In this document: positions 27,345 to 37,130 of the stretch, piece after piece
Numbering within the stretch: position 1 is the stretch's first letter
Layout: each line of letters starts with the position of its first letter
Source of the DNA: Pelotomaculum isophthalicicum JI
GTDB taxonomy: Bacteria; Bacillota; Desulfotomaculia; Desulfotomaculales; Pelotomaculaceae
Reading direction: 5' to 3'
NCBI RefSeq assembly: GCF_029478095.1
Contig: NZ_JAKOAV010000004.1
Coordinates: forward strand, 62,001-126,000
DNA: 64,000 nt
Position numbers and translations under genes: made by a program
The notes under the pieces: generated by a model
Database searches by the model: none
What the model was told of the DNA's origin: nothing
What the model saw: the letters and a program-made list of their open reading frames with translations, nothing else

Positions 27345-28904
27345 ATGATTACTATTGTAAAAAGCACTGCCCTGCATGGCCTGGAAGGTCAAATAGTTGA
27401 AGTGGAAGTAGATGTTTCCAAAGGTTTGCCCAGCTTTGACCTGGTTGGACTGCCAGATGCCTCCGTCAGGGAGGCCAAAGACCGCGTTCGCTCCGCAATA
27501 AAAAATTCCGGCTTCGAATTTCCAGTAAGGCGGATTACAGTAAACCTGGCGCCGGCCGACATTAAAAAAGAGGGACCGATGTACGATTTACCCATTGCGG
27601 TAGGGATACTCGCCGCCACCGAACAGCTTGACCCGGCACGTTGCGGCAGTTATGTGTATCTGGGTGAGCTGTCGTTAAACGGCTCTTTGAGAGGAGTTTC
27701 CGGCGTACTACCCAACATTTTGGCAGCCAGGGAAGCATTTATAAATGAAATAATCGTCCCTATGGAAAACGCGGAGGAAGCAGCGCTGGTTGAGGGGATG
27801 AAAATTTTCCCTGCTTGTTCTCTCTCAGAACTGGCCGGATTTTTGCGCGGGGTAAACGATATTGAACCCTATAAAATGGATCTTGATAAATTAATGGTCT
27901 TGAATAACGATAATGAGCTTGATTTCGCGGACGTTAGAGGACAGCAGGCAGCCAGGCGGGCGCTGGAAGTTGCGGCGGCCGGAGGCCACAATATTATCAT
28001 GTTGGGCAGCCCGGGCTCCGGGAAAACCATGCTGGCAAGACGCTTGCCAGGTATCCTCCCCGATCTGACTTTTCCTGAAGCTATTGAAGCGACAAAAATT
28101 CACAGCCTGGCCGGTTTGCTGCCACCAGACCGGCCGCTGATTACCAGGCGGCCTTTCAGATCCCCCCACCACACCGCATCCACGGCCAGTATCATCGGCG
28201 GAGGCAGGGTTCCTAAGCCAGGAGAGGTCTCACTGGCTCACCATGGTGTACTATTCCTTGATGAGATGCCTGAATTTCACAAGGACGCCCTGGAAGCCTT
28301 GCGCCAGCCCTTGGAAGACGGCGTTGTAACAATATCCCGGGTGAGCGCGAGTATTAACTATCCAGCCGGTTTAATGCTGGTAGCCGCCTGCAACCCCTGC
28401 CCTTGCGGCTACTACGGCGATTCCGCGCGAGAATGCAAATGCACCCCTTACCAGGTTGAGCGTTACATTTCACGCCTCTCTGGCCCGCTTCTGGACCGCG
28501 TGGACATTCACATCGAGGTGCCTAGACTATCTTTCGAGGATATAGCCACAGGTAATAAGCCGGAAGGTTCAAAAGCGATCAAAAAGAGAGTGGAAGCAGC
28601 CCGCGCGCGTCAGCGAGCGAGGTTCGGCGCGGGAGAACAAGACGGATTTACAAAGAATACAGCACCGGCAAACAATGCCCGGATGGGTCCCGGAGAAGTG
28701 CGCCGTTACTGCAAGATGACCAAAGCCGCCCGCAGCCTGCTCAAAGAAGCCTTCAAGCAATTATCATTAAGCGCCCGCAGCCACGACCGGATCTTGAAAG
28801 TTGCCCGCACTGTCGCTGATCTGGAAGGTTCCGAACTGATCGAAGAATCCCACGTGGCTGAAGCGATTCAATACCGTTCTTTAGACAGGCGTCACTTAAT
28901 TTAA
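27345..28904 (+). CDS. comM: YifB/ComM family Mg-chelatase-like AAA+ ATPase
   Basis: A RecA-independent branch-migration helicase related to ComM, which helps integrate incoming DNA in transformable bacteria. The N-terminal ChlI-type Lon-protease-like fold (residues 1-170; VDVSKGLPSFDLVGLPDASVREA) is followed by the AAA+ domain with Walker A GSPGSGKT near residue 225 and Walker B LFLDEMPEF, and a C-terminal Mg-chelatase domain. A four-cysteine patch (CNPCPCGYYGDSARECKC) is intact. At 519 residues it is full length. It is transcribed opposite to agrB from a 235-bp A/T-rich gap in which I could not define a promoter. Confidence 0.94.
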   Translation: MITIVKSTALHGLEGQIVEVEVDVSKGLPSFDLVGLPDASVREAKDRVRSAIKNSGFEFPVRRITVNLAPADIKKEGPMYDLPIAVGILAATEQLDPARCGSYVYLGELSLNGSLRGVSGVLPNILAAREAFINEIIVPMENAEEAALVEGMKIFPACSLSELAGFLRGVNDIEPYKMDLDKLMVLNNDNELDFADVRGQQAARRALEVAAAGGHNIIMLGSPGSGKTMLARRLPGILPDLTFPEAIEATKIHSLAGLLPPDRPLITRRPFRSPHHTASTASIIGGGRVPKPGEVSLAHHGVLFLDEMPEFHKDALEALRQPLEDGVVTISRVSASINYPAGLMLVAACNPCPCGYYGDSARECKCTPYQVERYISRLSGPLLDRVDIHIEVPRLSFEDIATGNKPEGSKAIKKRVEAARARQRARFGAGEQDGFTKNTAPANNARMGPGEVRRYCKMTKAARSLLKEAFKQLSLSARSHDRILKVARTVADLEGSELIEESHVAEAIQYRSLDRRHLI

Positions 28905-29014
28905 TAATGGTTGCCGTCATTATTGAAAAACCATCAATCGTTGAATATCATTCGTTAGCGCTGGAAAAGATAAAATTTATTAATGATAATAATGACACTA
29001 TTGGAGGGCTACAA

Positions 29015-30073
29015 ATGAAGGGTACTTACTATGACCCGGGCAAAATGGAATCGAGAGCCGTTGACATCATTGATAACGTACCTTTAAATGCGACAGAAAT
29101 AGGCGCGTGTTGGAATACTTATATGCAATATACGATGTTTGTCTGTATCTTTAAATACTTCAGTCAGACGGCTGAGGATAACGAAATACGCCCTATTATG
29201 GAAGATGCTGTTGATATATGCGCCAAGAGAGTTAAATGGGTTACTGAACTCTTTAATAAGGAAGGCCTGCCTATACCATTCGGTTTTTCCGATAACGATG
29301 TAGATCTAACAGCACCTAGACTCTTCACGGACCCTTATTACCTTTATTACATGATTAACGCCAATAAAATTTCCGTCGGGATAAGTGGCTTGTCTTTCGT
29401 AACTTCGGGACGCGCCGATGTTCGCGATTTCTATGACCGCTGTATAAATTCAACTATACATCTTTTTAACAATTCAATAAATGTTTTATTATCTAAAGGG
29501 CTGTATGTAAGGCCGCCTCTTATAACCGTCTCGAAGAACGCTGATTATGTGAAAAATCAGGACTTTTTAGGGGGTTTCCTAGGTGAGCGAAGGACCCTTC
29601 TAGCCCAGGAAATATCGGCGCTTTTCTATGGCATCGTGACAAATAATGTCGGTAAAAGGCTATTGATGGGATTCAGGCAGACAGCCCGTTCTAATCAAGT
29701 GAGAAAGTATATGGACCGGGGAATTAAGTTGGCCAATAATCTGATAGAAACTTTCAGTTCCTCCCTAACCCAGGAAGATATACCTGATCCAGTCCAGTGG
29801 GATTTCATGGTTACGGATTCAACAACCCCACCTTTTTCGGATAAGCTAATGATGTACCATACCATACTAATCACTACCGCCGGCATTTTAAACTACGCGG
29901 CATCTTTAGCAACCAGCCCACGGCATGATTTAGTCGTCCACTACACCAAAGCTCTCAACGAAGTGGCTAATTATTCTGAGGATGGTATAAATATAATGAT
30001 TGATAACGGCTGGTATGAAGAACCGCCCAGGACCGTGGATCGGCGGAAACTGGTAAATAAACCGAAGCATTAG
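29015..30073 (+). CDS. DUF3231 family protein
   Basis: A 352-residue protein with two ferritin-like helical repeats, the pattern of DUF3231, a family found in spore-forming Firmicutes whose Bacillus members are spore-associated. The first repeat includes ATEIGACWNTYMQYTMFVCIF and the second LLAQEISALFYGIVTNNVG; each ends with a region like GLPIPFGFSDNDV or GLYVRPPLI. The frame is open from 28907, but the ATG at 29015 has TTGGAGG upstream and begins the conserved domain. It is transcribed in the same direction as comM, 110 bp after it. Function is unknown. Confidence 0.85.
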   Translation: MKGTYYDPGKMESRAVDIIDNVPLNATEIGACWNTYMQYTMFVCIFKYFSQTAEDNEIRPIMEDAVDICAKRVKWVTELFNKEGLPIPFGFSDNDVDLTAPRLFTDPYYLYYMINANKISVGISGLSFVTSGRADVRDFYDRCINSTIHLFNNSINVLLSKGLYVRPPLITVSKNADYVKNQDFLGGFLGERRTLLAQEISALFYGIVTNNVGKRLLMGFRQTARSNQVRKYMDRGIKLANNLIETFSSSLTQEDIPDPVQWDFMVTDSTTPPFSDKLMMYHTILITTAGILNYAASLATSPRHDLVVHYTKALNEVANYSEDGINIMIDNGWYEEPPRTVDRRKLVNKPKH

Positions 30074-30088
30074 CCGGTAGGGCGATAG

Positions 30089-30451
30089 TCAAAAAGCGTT
30101 TTCAATATGTTCCAATCTTTTGACCTTGCTTTCGCCGTCAAACAAAATCGCCACAACGTCAAACCGGCATGCGGAGCCGGTTTTTCCAGAGGCTTTCAGG
30201 TAGTGCCAGGCTAACTGGCGAAGCTTGTTTTGCTTGCGGCTGGTAATACTTTCTTGAGCTGAACCGTACTGCTCTCCGCTTCTTGCCCGAACTTCCACAA
30301 AAACAAGAACACCGCCATCAAGGGCTATTAGATCAATTTCACCCAACTGGCAGCGATAATTCCTGCATAGTATCCTATAGCCGTTTTTTTCAAGGTATTT
30401 TGCCGCGGTTTCTTCACCCTGCCGCCCCAAAAGCTTTCGCTGTATCGTCAT
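30089..30451 (-). CDS. yraN: YraN family (UPF0102) predicted endonuclease
   Basis: A 120-residue protein with a restriction-endonuclease-like core: GRQGEETAAKYLEKNGY, then CQLGEIDLIALDGGVLVFVEVRAR with the D-x(n)-E-x-R/K active-site spacing. UPF0102 proteins resemble archaeal Holliday junction resolvases; the true substrate is not known. It lies 24 bp after rnhB, the usual rnhB-yraN pair, and converges with the DUF3231 gene. Confidence 0.9.
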   Translation of the reverse strand: MTIQRKLLGRQGEETAAKYLEKNGYRILCRNYRCQLGEIDLIALDGGVLVFVEVRARSGEQYGSAQESITSRKQNKLRQLAWHYLKASGKTGSACRFDVVAILFDGESKVKRLEHIENAF

Positions 30452-30475
30452 CCAATCTCACCTGGCGAGAATTTG

Positions 30476-31264
30476 CTAACCATTGATTAATACCGAATCC
30501 ATCACCGGGCGGAAACCCGCCCGGTGAATCGGACACGGCCCCAAACGGGCCAGCGCATTCAAGTGCTCCGGTGTCGCGTAACCCTTGTGCCGGTTAAAAC
30601 CATATTCGGGATAGGATTCATGATATGAATCCATTATATGGTCCCGCTCCACCTTGGCCAGTATTGAGCCTGCAGCAATGGAAGCGCTTAAGCCATCGCC
30701 CCCGACTATCGGCATCTGCGGAATCACCAGCTTTTCAATACGGAAACCGTCCACCAGAACGTAAGCAGGCTTCACCTTGAGTCCCAGCACGGCCCTGCGC
30801 ATGGCGGTCAAACCCGCGTGGTGAATATTTTGACGGTATATTTCTTCGACCGTCGAGATCCCGACGGCCCAAGCCAAAGCTGTTTCTTTAATCTGTCCGG
30901 CCAGCAGTTCCCTTTTCTGCGGTGTGAGTTTTTTTGAGTCATTCAAATCAGGCAGGTGAACTTTGTCGGGCAATATCACCGCAGCGGCTACCACTGGACC
31001 AGCCAGCGGTCCACGGCCCGCCTCGTCTACTCCGGCCACCGGGTGATAACCGTTGGCTCTAAGATCGTCCTCATACACAAATAATTTTGCCAACCGCTGC
31101 GCTTCCGCTATCGCGGCGCTTTCAGCCTTTTTTAACTTGCGGTAAATTTCCCGTACTCCAGCTCTTTGATCTCTCGCCAAAGCAATAATGAATTCTTCGC
31201 TAGCTCCCGCCGAACTTTTTACAAGTTCTTTTATCTCAGTTACAGATAAACCGGATATATCCAA
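30476..31264 (-). CDS. rnhB: Ribonuclease HII
   Basis: Removes RNA and misincorporated ribonucleotides from RNA/DNA hybrids. The RNase HII active-site loop is GVDEAGRGPLAGPVVAAA (about residues 79-96), with further acidic residues in LVDGF and AGSILAKVERD. An N-terminal helical extension of about 70 residues is typical of Firmicutes RnhB. Length is 262 residues. A terminator after rbgA separates it from the upstream operon. Confidence 0.95.
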   Translation of the reverse strand: MDISGLSVTEIKELVKSSAGASEEFIIALARDQRAGVREIYRKLKKAESAAIAEAQRLAKLFVYEDDLRANGYHPVAGVDEAGRGPLAGPVVAAAVILPDKVHLPDLNDSKKLTPQKRELLAGQIKETALAWAVGISTVEEIYRQNIHHAGLTAMRRAVLGLKVKPAYVLVDGFRIEKLVIPQMPIVGGDGLSASIAAGSILAKVERDHIMDSYHESYPEYGFNRHKGYATPEHLNALARLGPCPIHRAGFRPVMDSVLING

Positions 31265-31427
31265 GGTGCTGATTTACCCCCAAAAACATATAAATTTTGC
31301 ATGCCTAGATTTGTTTATTTCGATAACTTGTCTAAATATTCCTGCCCTGTTAATAATATATTTTTTACACCTTGTTACATACCCAAAGCTCGGCGAAAGC
31401 GAATTTGTTGTTTCGATATAAGCAAAT

Positions 31428-31454
31428 AAAAAATCCAACCGCTGCTCAGTTGGA
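31428..31454 (-). terminator. Terminator overlapping the rbgA stop codon
   Basis: Stem TCCAAC/GTTGGA (31434-31439 and 31449-31454) followed by TTTTTTATT on the minus strand. The 5' arm is inside the last codons of rbgA. The rest of the gap to rnhB (31265-31427) shows nothing further. Confidence 0.8.
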
Positions 31455-32315
31455 CTGAAGTTGCTTAATGTCTTCCGGATAATCTAACGTTATTCTGCCG
31501 AATTTTCCTTCGCGAAACTCTTTAAGAACATTATGCGCGGACTTTTGCAAATCCACTACACCGCCCGTACCGATAAACCCCCTGCTCGTGCCAATCAATT
31601 CAAGCATTTCCCCTGTTTCTACCGGCAAACGTTGTAATTTATAACGCTTTTTGATAGCTTCCGGATAGTTTTCCGCCATCCACTTGACCAATTGCCCGGC
31701 AACATCATAAATATTAAAAACTTCTTCTTTAATGGCGCCGGTAACCGCCAAGCGGAAGGCAGCCTCCGGATCAGTGAACTTTGGCCACAAAATGCCCGGC
31801 GTATCCATCAGTTCAAGGTTGCCGGCCATTCTGACCCATTGTTGCCCCCGGGTAACACCCGGTTTATACCCGGTTCTAGCAGCCCGCCGATCCGCAAGTT
31901 TATTAATAAGAAATGATTTCCCCACATTAGGGATGCCCAACACAATACAACGCGCGGCCCTTGGCCGGCGGCCGGCTGATATTAGCGACTCCATCTTAGG
32001 CGCGGCTAACTGCTTGACCAAAACCGGCACGGCCCGCACTCCGCTGCCGCTGATTAAGTCGACCGCCGCCGCGGGTGTACCTGAATTTATAAATTTATTC
32101 AGCCAAAGTCCGGTTAATTTCGGATCAGCCAGATCGCTTTTATTTAAAACCACAAGTTTCGGTTTTGGGCCAGTTATTTCATTAATGTCGGGGTTGCGGC
32201 TGCTAGCCGGAATCCTGGCGTCCAACACCTCAATTACCACGTCAACCAGCTTTAAGTTTTCCTTAACTTCCCTTTTGGCTTTGGCCATGTGGCCGGGGTA
32301 CCATTGGATATCCAT
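31446..32315 (-). CDS. rbgA: Ribosome biogenesis GTPase RbgA (YlqF)
   Basis: A circularly permuted GTPase needed for late 50S assembly. The permuted order is visible: G4 NKSDL (near residue 58) comes before G1 GIPNVGKSFLINKL (near 122), G2-like TRGQQW and G3 DTPGIL. The first residues MDIQWYPGHMAKAKRE are the family signature, which places the ATG at 32315 just after the lepB stop. Length is 289 residues. It belongs to the rplS-lepB-rbgA unit. Confidence 0.95.
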   Translation of the reverse strand: MDIQWYPGHMAKAKREVKENLKLVDVVIEVLDARIPASSRNPDINEITGPKPKLVVLNKSDLADPKLTGLWLNKFINSGTPAAAVDLISGSGVRAVPVLVKQLAAPKMESLISAGRRPRAARCIVLGIPNVGKSFLINKLADRRAARTGYKPGVTRGQQWVRMAGNLELMDTPGILWPKFTDPEAAFRLAVTGAIKEEVFNIYDVAGQLVKWMAENYPEAIKKRYKLQRLPVETGEMLELIGTSRGFIGTGGVVDLQKSAHNVLKEFREGKFGRITLDYPEDIKQLQSN

Positions 32316-32316
32316 G

Positions 32317-32871
32317 TCACTGTACCACACCGGCCCGGCCCGGCGGCCAGTAAATTACCACTGCCTTGCCCACAATCAATTCCTTTGGCAGGAACCCCCA
32401 GACGCGGCTGTCGTCGCTGTTATTCCGGTTGTCACCCATCATAAAATAACTGCCGGCAGGTACTTCCACCGGTCCATAATCCGCAAAACGCAGTCCTTGA
32501 GGTAGATAATCTTCCGACACACGCTGACCGTTTATATAAAGAACACTATTTTTTATCGCAACGGTTTCCCCGCCCACTGCGATCATTCTTTTAACAAAGT
32601 TTCGTTTCGTGTCAAGCGGATATTTGAATACTACCACATCTCCGCGTTTAGGTTCCTGAAAGTGGTAATTTAGTTTGCTTACGATAATCCGGTCATTCTC
32701 CTTCAATGTAGGTTCCATGGAGCCGGAAGGAATATAAAACGGCTCCAAAATAAACAACCTGATGATTACGGCCAGCAGGACCGCGATTGCCACGGACTCC
32801 AAAACTTCTCTAAAAAAAGGCCGGTTATCTTTTTGCGGGGAAGATACCTCATTGTTACTTTCAAACTGCAC
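32317..32871 (-). CDS. lepB: Signal peptidase I
   Basis: The membrane protease that removes signal peptides from Sec- and Tat-exported proteins. One N-terminal membrane helix (residues about 22-45) is followed by the catalytic serine in YIPSGSMEPTL and the catalytic lysine in KRMIAVGGE; GDNRNNSDDSR is the conserved box E. The 184-residue length is typical of Gram-positive type I enzymes. It lies between rplS and rbgA. Confidence 0.96.
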   Translation of the reverse strand: MQFESNNEVSSPQKDNRPFFREVLESVAIAVLLAVIIRLFILEPFYIPSGSMEPTLKENDRIIVSKLNYHFQEPKRGDVVVFKYPLDTKRNFVKRMIAVGGETVAIKNSVLYINGQRVSEDYLPQGLRFADYGPVEVPAGSYFMMGDNRNNSDDSRVWGFLPKELIVGKAVVIYWPPGRAGVVQ

Positions 32872-32944
32872 TTTACTGCCCCCTCAGAATGAAAAAAATG
32901 ATAGCGTAAAAAACAGGGACTGCTTATGACCAGTCCCTTTTTCA

Positions 32945-33295
32945 TCACCTTTTATCGCGCTTATCCTGGATGCGAGCAGCTTTACCATGCAGCTTGCGCA
33001 AGTAATAGAGTCTGGCCCGGCGAACCCGGCCTCTTCTAACGACATCAATGCGTTCAATTTTCGGTGTGTGCAGGGGGAATGTTCTTTCTACTCCCACCCC
33101 GTATGAAACCCGCCTAACTGTAAATGTTTCGCTAAGGCCGCCGCCCCTGCGTCTAATCACGACACCTTCAAAAACCTGGACTCTTTCCCGGCCGCCTTCA
33201 ACAACTTTAACATGCACCCGGACAGTGTCACCAGGGCTGAATTTTACAATATCCTTCTTAACTTGTTCTTGTTCAATCATATTTATTAGATTCAT
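32945..33295 (-). CDS. rplS: 50S ribosomal protein L19
   Basis: A large-subunit protein at the 30S-50S interface. The 116 residues carry [33 protein letters not shown] and [15 protein letters not shown], all L19 signatures. It follows trmD by 94 bp in the conserved rpsP-rimM-trmD-rplS order. Confidence 0.97.
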   Translation of the reverse strand: MNLINMIEQEQVKKDIVKFSPGDTVRVHVKVVEGGRERVQVFEGVVIRRRGGGLSETFTVRRVSYGVGVERTFPLHTPKIERIDVVRRGRVRRARLYYLRKLHGKAARIQDKRDKR

Positions 33296-33389
33296 CTCTG
33301 ATGTTCCCTCCTTCCATTACTACACTCAACAAAAGCAATTATATCATAATATTTCAGAATACGGCAAGAATTTTCCTGATAAATAGATG

Positions 33390-34145
33390 TTAACTTAAAT
33401 CAAGCTTTTGCAAATCATTAATCACTTTTTTTATTATTTCTTTGTCTTCATTATTTAATACCGCTTGTTCCATTATTTCGGGGCGACTGGCCATGGTACG
33501 CAGCAAGGACTGCCTTCTGCGCCAAAGTCTGATCTGCTCATGGTGTCCGCTCATCAGCACATCAGGAACAACCATGCCACGGTATTCTCTTGGCCTGGTG
33601 TAGTGGGGATATTCCAATAAGCCATCACTAAATGATTCTTCCTCAGTAGAAGCTGACTCACCCAACACTCCGGGAATTAACCGGGCTATTACATCCACCA
33701 TAACCATCGCCGGCAATTCACCGCCGGTGAGAACATAATCTCCGATAGACATCTCATCGGTTACCAGGTATTCCCGCACCCGCTCATCCACACCCTCGTA
33801 ATGTCCGCAGATTAATACAAGATGCTTCTCCCCGGCAAGTTCGACGGCCAGATCATGGTTTAAAGGCCTGCCCTGTGGGCACATCAACACCACGCGCCGA
33901 GGCTTGCAGCCACGCAGCGCGGTAACATGCTCTATCGCGCCGAAAACAGGTTCGGGACCAATAACCATCCCCGCGCCACCCCCATAAGGGGTGTCATCAA
34001 CAGTATGATGCTTGTTGGTAGAAAAATCCCTGATGTTAACCAGATTGATTTTAATCAAGTCACGCTCTTGCGCCCTTTTCAATATGCTTGAGCTAAATGG
34101 CCCGGCAAACATTTCCGGGAAAAGTGTCAGAATATCAATAATCAT
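33390..34145 (-). CDS. trmD: tRNA (guanine-N1-)-methyltransferase
   Basis: Makes m1G37 in tRNAs, preventing +1 frameshifts. This SPOUT enzyme begins IDILTLFPEMFAGPF and shows GGGAGMV, LMCPQGRPL, LICGHYEGVDERV and the knot region IGDYVLTGGELPAMVMVD. Length is 251 residues, normal for the family. It lies 61 bp after rimM. Confidence 0.97.
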   Translation of the reverse strand: MIIDILTLFPEMFAGPFSSSILKRAQERDLIKINLVNIRDFSTNKHHTVDDTPYGGGAGMVIGPEPVFGAIEHVTALRGCKPRRVVLMCPQGRPLNHDLAVELAGEKHLVLICGHYEGVDERVREYLVTDEMSIGDYVLTGGELPAMVMVDVIARLIPGVLGESASTEEESFSDGLLEYPHYTRPREYRGMVVPDVLMSGHHEQIRLWRRRQSLLRTMASRPEIMEQAVLNNEDKEIIKKVINDLQKLDLS

Positions 34146-34206
34146 AAAAGGCCACCATTATAAATCTTGCCGCCGGTCTAACGTCGCGGTAATCACATAC
34201 CAGGCT

Positions 34207-34716
34207 TTAATCATCAAGTCCTTCCGGTATCTGAACCACAATCCGTCGCCCGTCAAGGTCAATCTCCTTCACTACTTGTTTTAAAGCAGGGATGAGCAAT
34301 GGCTTGGCTTCAGTTTCAACCACATAAACATCATTGGAACCGGTCTGGATTATATCGGTCATTATACCCAGACGCCCACCGCCCGAGTCAAATACTTCTA
34401 TCCCTATCAGGTCGAAGATATAATAGCTGTCTTCCGGCAAAGGCACCAGTTCATCACGGGTGACAACCAGAAATCCTCCTTTTAATTCACCGGCAGCGTT
34501 CATATCTTGAATTTCTTTAAATTTTATAATGATATACTTTTTATGAAAAAAACTATCCTCAATACTCAGCTCACGCAACTGATCATTAATAGAAACCTGG
34601 ACACGCGCCATCTTTTGGAAGCGCTCGGGGTAGTCTGTCAGCGGCAATACCCGGAGGGCGCCACGGTTGCCTTGGGTGTTCAGAATCTTGCCTATGCGTA
34701 TATATTTTTCGCCCAT
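34207..34716 (-). CDS. rimM: 16S rRNA processing protein RimM
   Basis: A 30S assembly factor that binds S19 and helps form the 3' domain. The N-terminal RimM domain opens with [28 protein letters not shown]; the C-terminal PRC-barrel part is [20 protein letters not shown] to the end. The frame is open for 33 codons further up, overlapping ylqD, but the ATG at 34716 starts the family and gives 169 residues. Confidence 0.94.
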   Translation of the reverse strand: MGEKYIRIGKILNTQGNRGALRVLPLTDYPERFQKMARVQVSINDQLRELSIEDSFFHKKYIIIKFKEIQDMNAAGELKGGFLVVTRDELVPLPEDSYYIFDLIGIEVFDSGGGRLGIMTDIIQTGSNDVYVVETEAKPLLIPALKQVVKEIDLDGRRIVVQIPEGLDD

Positions 34717-34744
34717 TGAAATTTCCCTTCTACAGGAACCATCC

Positions 34745-35149
34745 TTATCTGATTTCAGTAATAACTCCGTCCTGCAACACAACTTCCACTCCAAGCACCC
34801 GCCGCCAATCATCACCTACTTTAATTTCCACAGGGCTTTCCATTTTTCCATAAAGCACTTCAGCCCCCAGAGACAGCTCTCCCACTTCTTTAAGCCTGTC
34901 GATCAATTTGTGCCGGTTCTCCGCCATGCGCTGCCTTTCCTGATCAAGATGCTGCCTTGCCGCGGGTATCCCCTGCGGGTTTTTCTTTTCCAATTCGACA
35001 ACCAACCGCTTCTCCTGATAATCCAAACGTTGCAGGTCAATTTCGATCCGGCGTATAGCATCCTGGAGTTCTGCGATAGCGTTTTTTTTATAATTATCAG
35101 TAACCTTTACCTTGACCAGAACCGGTCTGATCAGGGTTAGACTTTCCAT
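34745..35149 (-). CDS. ylqD: YlqD family protein
   Basis: A 134-residue protein of unknown function found in the rpsP-rimM-trmD operon of many Firmicutes. The N-terminus ([13 protein letters not shown]) and C-terminus ([11 protein letters not shown] and following) look beta-rich and are joined by a long charged helix ([19 protein letters not shown]). Its constant place between khpA and rimM suggests a ribosome- or RNA-related role. Confidence 0.88.
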   Translation of the reverse strand: MESLTLIRPVLVKVKVTDNYKKNAIAELQDAIRRIEIDLQRLDYQEKRLVVELEKKNPQGIPAARQHLDQERQRMAENRHKLIDRLKEVGELSLGAEVLYGKMESPVEIKVGDDWRRVLGVEVVLQDGVITEIR

Positions 35150-35177
35150 CCCGGAAACCTCCCGCGAAACCGGCTAT

Positions 35178-35405
35178 TTAAACAATTTCAACCAATACCC
35201 TTTTTTTATGCTTGGTTGCCGCAGCCTTGACTACCGTACGAATGGCTCTGGCAATGCGGCCTTGTTTCCCGATTACTTTCCCTATATCCTCCTGAGCTAC
35301 TTTAAGTTCTATTACAATGGATTTTTCTTTCTCCACCAAATGCACATTAACTTTTTCAGGCTGGTCAACGAGGGCTTTGGCCAGAATTTCCACCAGTTCT
35401 TTCAT
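35178..35405 (-). CDS. khpA: KH domain RNA-binding protein KhpA (YlqC)
   Basis: A 75-residue single KH-domain protein; in other Gram-positives it pairs with KhpB and influences cell elongation and division. The GxxG loop is GKQGRIAR, preceded by [11 protein letters not shown]. It lies 18 bp after rpsP. Confidence 0.93.
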   Translation of the reverse strand: MKELVEILAKALVDQPEKVNVHLVEKEKSIVIELKVAQEDIGKVIGKQGRIARAIRTVVKAAATKHKKRVLVEIV

Positions 35406-35423
35406 AAGCAGAAGCCTCCTAAC

Positions 35424-35687
35424 CTACTGACCCTCTCCCGGAGCATTTTTCAATACACCTGCTTTATTAAACAAAGCCTTTGCTGTTTCGGACAGCTGAA
35501 CCCCCTTATTCAGCCAATCCTTGGCCCTTTCCTCATTGATGCTGATTACCACCGGATCTTTCAACGGATCATAAAACCCGATTTCTTCAATGAACCGGCC
35601 GTCCCGCGGAGAGCGTGAATCAGTGACCACAATGCGGTAAAACGGTTTTTTCTTTGCGCCCATTCTCTTTAAACGAATTTTAACCAT
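35424..35687 (-). CDS. rpsP: 30S ribosomal protein S16
   Basis: A small-subunit assembly protein. [20 protein letters not shown] and the following [19 protein letters not shown] are diagnostic. A GTG three codons upstream is in frame, but the ribosome binding site GAGGTG overlaps it, so the ATG at 35687 is the start (87 residues). It is 30 bp after ffh. Confidence 0.97.
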   Translation of the reverse strand: MVKIRLKRMGAKKKPFYRIVVTDSRSPRDGRFIEEIGFYDPLKDPVVISINEERAKDWLNKGVQLSETAKALFNKAGVLKNAPGEGQ

Positions 35688-35717
35688 GTCTTTCACCTCT
35701 GTCTTATTGTTTATCTC

Positions 35718-37064
35718 TTAGAAGAAAGGATTTTTCGGCATTTTGCCGCCTTTCTTTAAAGTTTTTTCCATACTGACGAACTGTTTCATTATTTTTTTGG
35801 TTTGATCAAACTGTTTTAACAAACGGTTAACTTCTTGCACGGAAGTACCGCTCCCTTTGGCAATCCGCCTTTTCCTGCTGCCGTTCAGCACTTTCTCCGG
35901 ATCCTGCCGCTCAGGCGGCGTCATTGACTGGATTATCGCCTCAATGCCTGCCAGTTCTTTCTCGTCGACTTGCAGGTCTTTTATTTTCTTCGCTCCGCCC
36001 AGGCCGGGGATCATACCCAGCACCTGTTCAATGGGACCCATTTTCTTTACCTGAGAGAGCTGCTCCAGAAAATCATCCAGCGTAAACTCCATGTTCCGGA
36101 TTCTTTTCTGTATAATCGCCATCTGCTCGGCGTCATAATTCTCCTGAGCCTTTTCAATTAAGGTTAACATGTCGCCCATACCCAGGATTCGCTCAGACAT
36201 CCGGTCCGGGTGAAAGGGCTCCAGCGCGTCCAATTTTTCACCGACACCGGCAAACTTGATCGGCTTTCCCGTAATTGCCCGTACAGAGAGGGCCGCGCCT
36301 CCCCTGGAATCTCCGTCCAGCTTGGTCAGCACAACCCCGTCCAGGTTGAGACGCTTGTTAAACTGCTCGGCAACATGCACGGCCGTCTGACCGGTCATGG
36401 CGTCAATAACCAGAAGAATTTCATCTGGTTCCAGCACCCGATTCATATTTTCCAGCTCGCTCATCAGCTCATCGTTGACTTCCTGGCGGCCGGCGGTATC
36501 AATAATGACCAGGTCATGACCATTGGCCGCCGCGTTTTTCACCGCAGCCTGGCCGATGGCCACCGGGTCCTGTTTTTCTCCTATGGTAAACACAGGTACA
36601 TTCAACTGATTGCCCAGCACCTGCAACTGCTTGATGGCAGCCGGCCGGTAGACATCCGCCGCAACCAGCAAGGGCCGCTTGCCCTGCTTGCGCAGCAGGT
36701 TGGCCAACTTGGCGGACGTGGTAGTTTTACCAGCCCCGTTTAAACCAACCATAACTACTACGGTAGGTGGTTTTGGCGCGATTTTGATTTTACTGTTGGC
36801 GCCGCCCATCAGTCCGGTAAGTTCATCATGCACTATTTTAATAACGTGTTGGGTTGGATTCAGACTGGCGTGTAATTCCTGTCCCACCGCCCTTTCTCTA
36901 ATGCGGGCCACAAAATCCTTAACAACCTTGAAATTAACGTCGGCCTCAAGCAGCGCGATACGCACCTCTCGCAGCGCCTCGTTTACATCGGCCTCGGTAA
37001 GCCGTCCTTTTCCTCTCAACTTTTTAAAGGTTTCCTGTAATCTTTCAGCCAGACCGGTAAACAC
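35718..37064 (-). CDS. ffh: Signal recognition particle protein Ffh
   Basis: The GTPase that binds signal peptides and SRP RNA and delivers ribosomes to the membrane. Domains: N (to about residue 90), G with GLNGAGKTTTSAKLA, DTAGRQEVN, TKLDGDSRGGAAL and the closing GVGEKLDALEPF, then the methionine-rich M domain with GSGTSVQEVNRLLKQF. The GTG at 37064 is placed by GGGAGGGG and precedes the typical FTGLAERLQETFKKLRG. Length is 448 residues. ylxM is 66 bp upstream. Confidence 0.96.
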   Translation of the reverse strand: MFTGLAERLQETFKKLRGKGRLTEADVNEALREVRIALLEADVNFKVVKDFVARIRERAVGQELHASLNPTQHVIKIVHDELTGLMGGANSKIKIAPKPPTVVVMVGLNGAGKTTTSAKLANLLRKQGKRPLLVAADVYRPAAIKQLQVLGNQLNVPVFTIGEKQDPVAIGQAAVKNAAANGHDLVIIDTAGRQEVNDELMSELENMNRVLEPDEILLVIDAMTGQTAVHVAEQFNKRLNLDGVVLTKLDGDSRGGAALSVRAITGKPIKFAGVGEKLDALEPFHPDRMSERILGMGDMLTLIEKAQENYDAEQMAIIQKRIRNMEFTLDDFLEQLSQVKKMGPIEQVLGMIPGLGGAKKIKDLQVDEKELAGIEAIIQSMTPPERQDPEKVLNGSRKRRIAKGSGTSVQEVNRLLKQFDQTKKIMKQFVSMEKTLKKGGKMPKNPFF

Positions 37065-37130
37065 ACGGAACCCCTCCCAACAACCACGCAAATTTAATCT
37101 TCAGTGAAAAAGAGGCTTAAATCCCCGTTG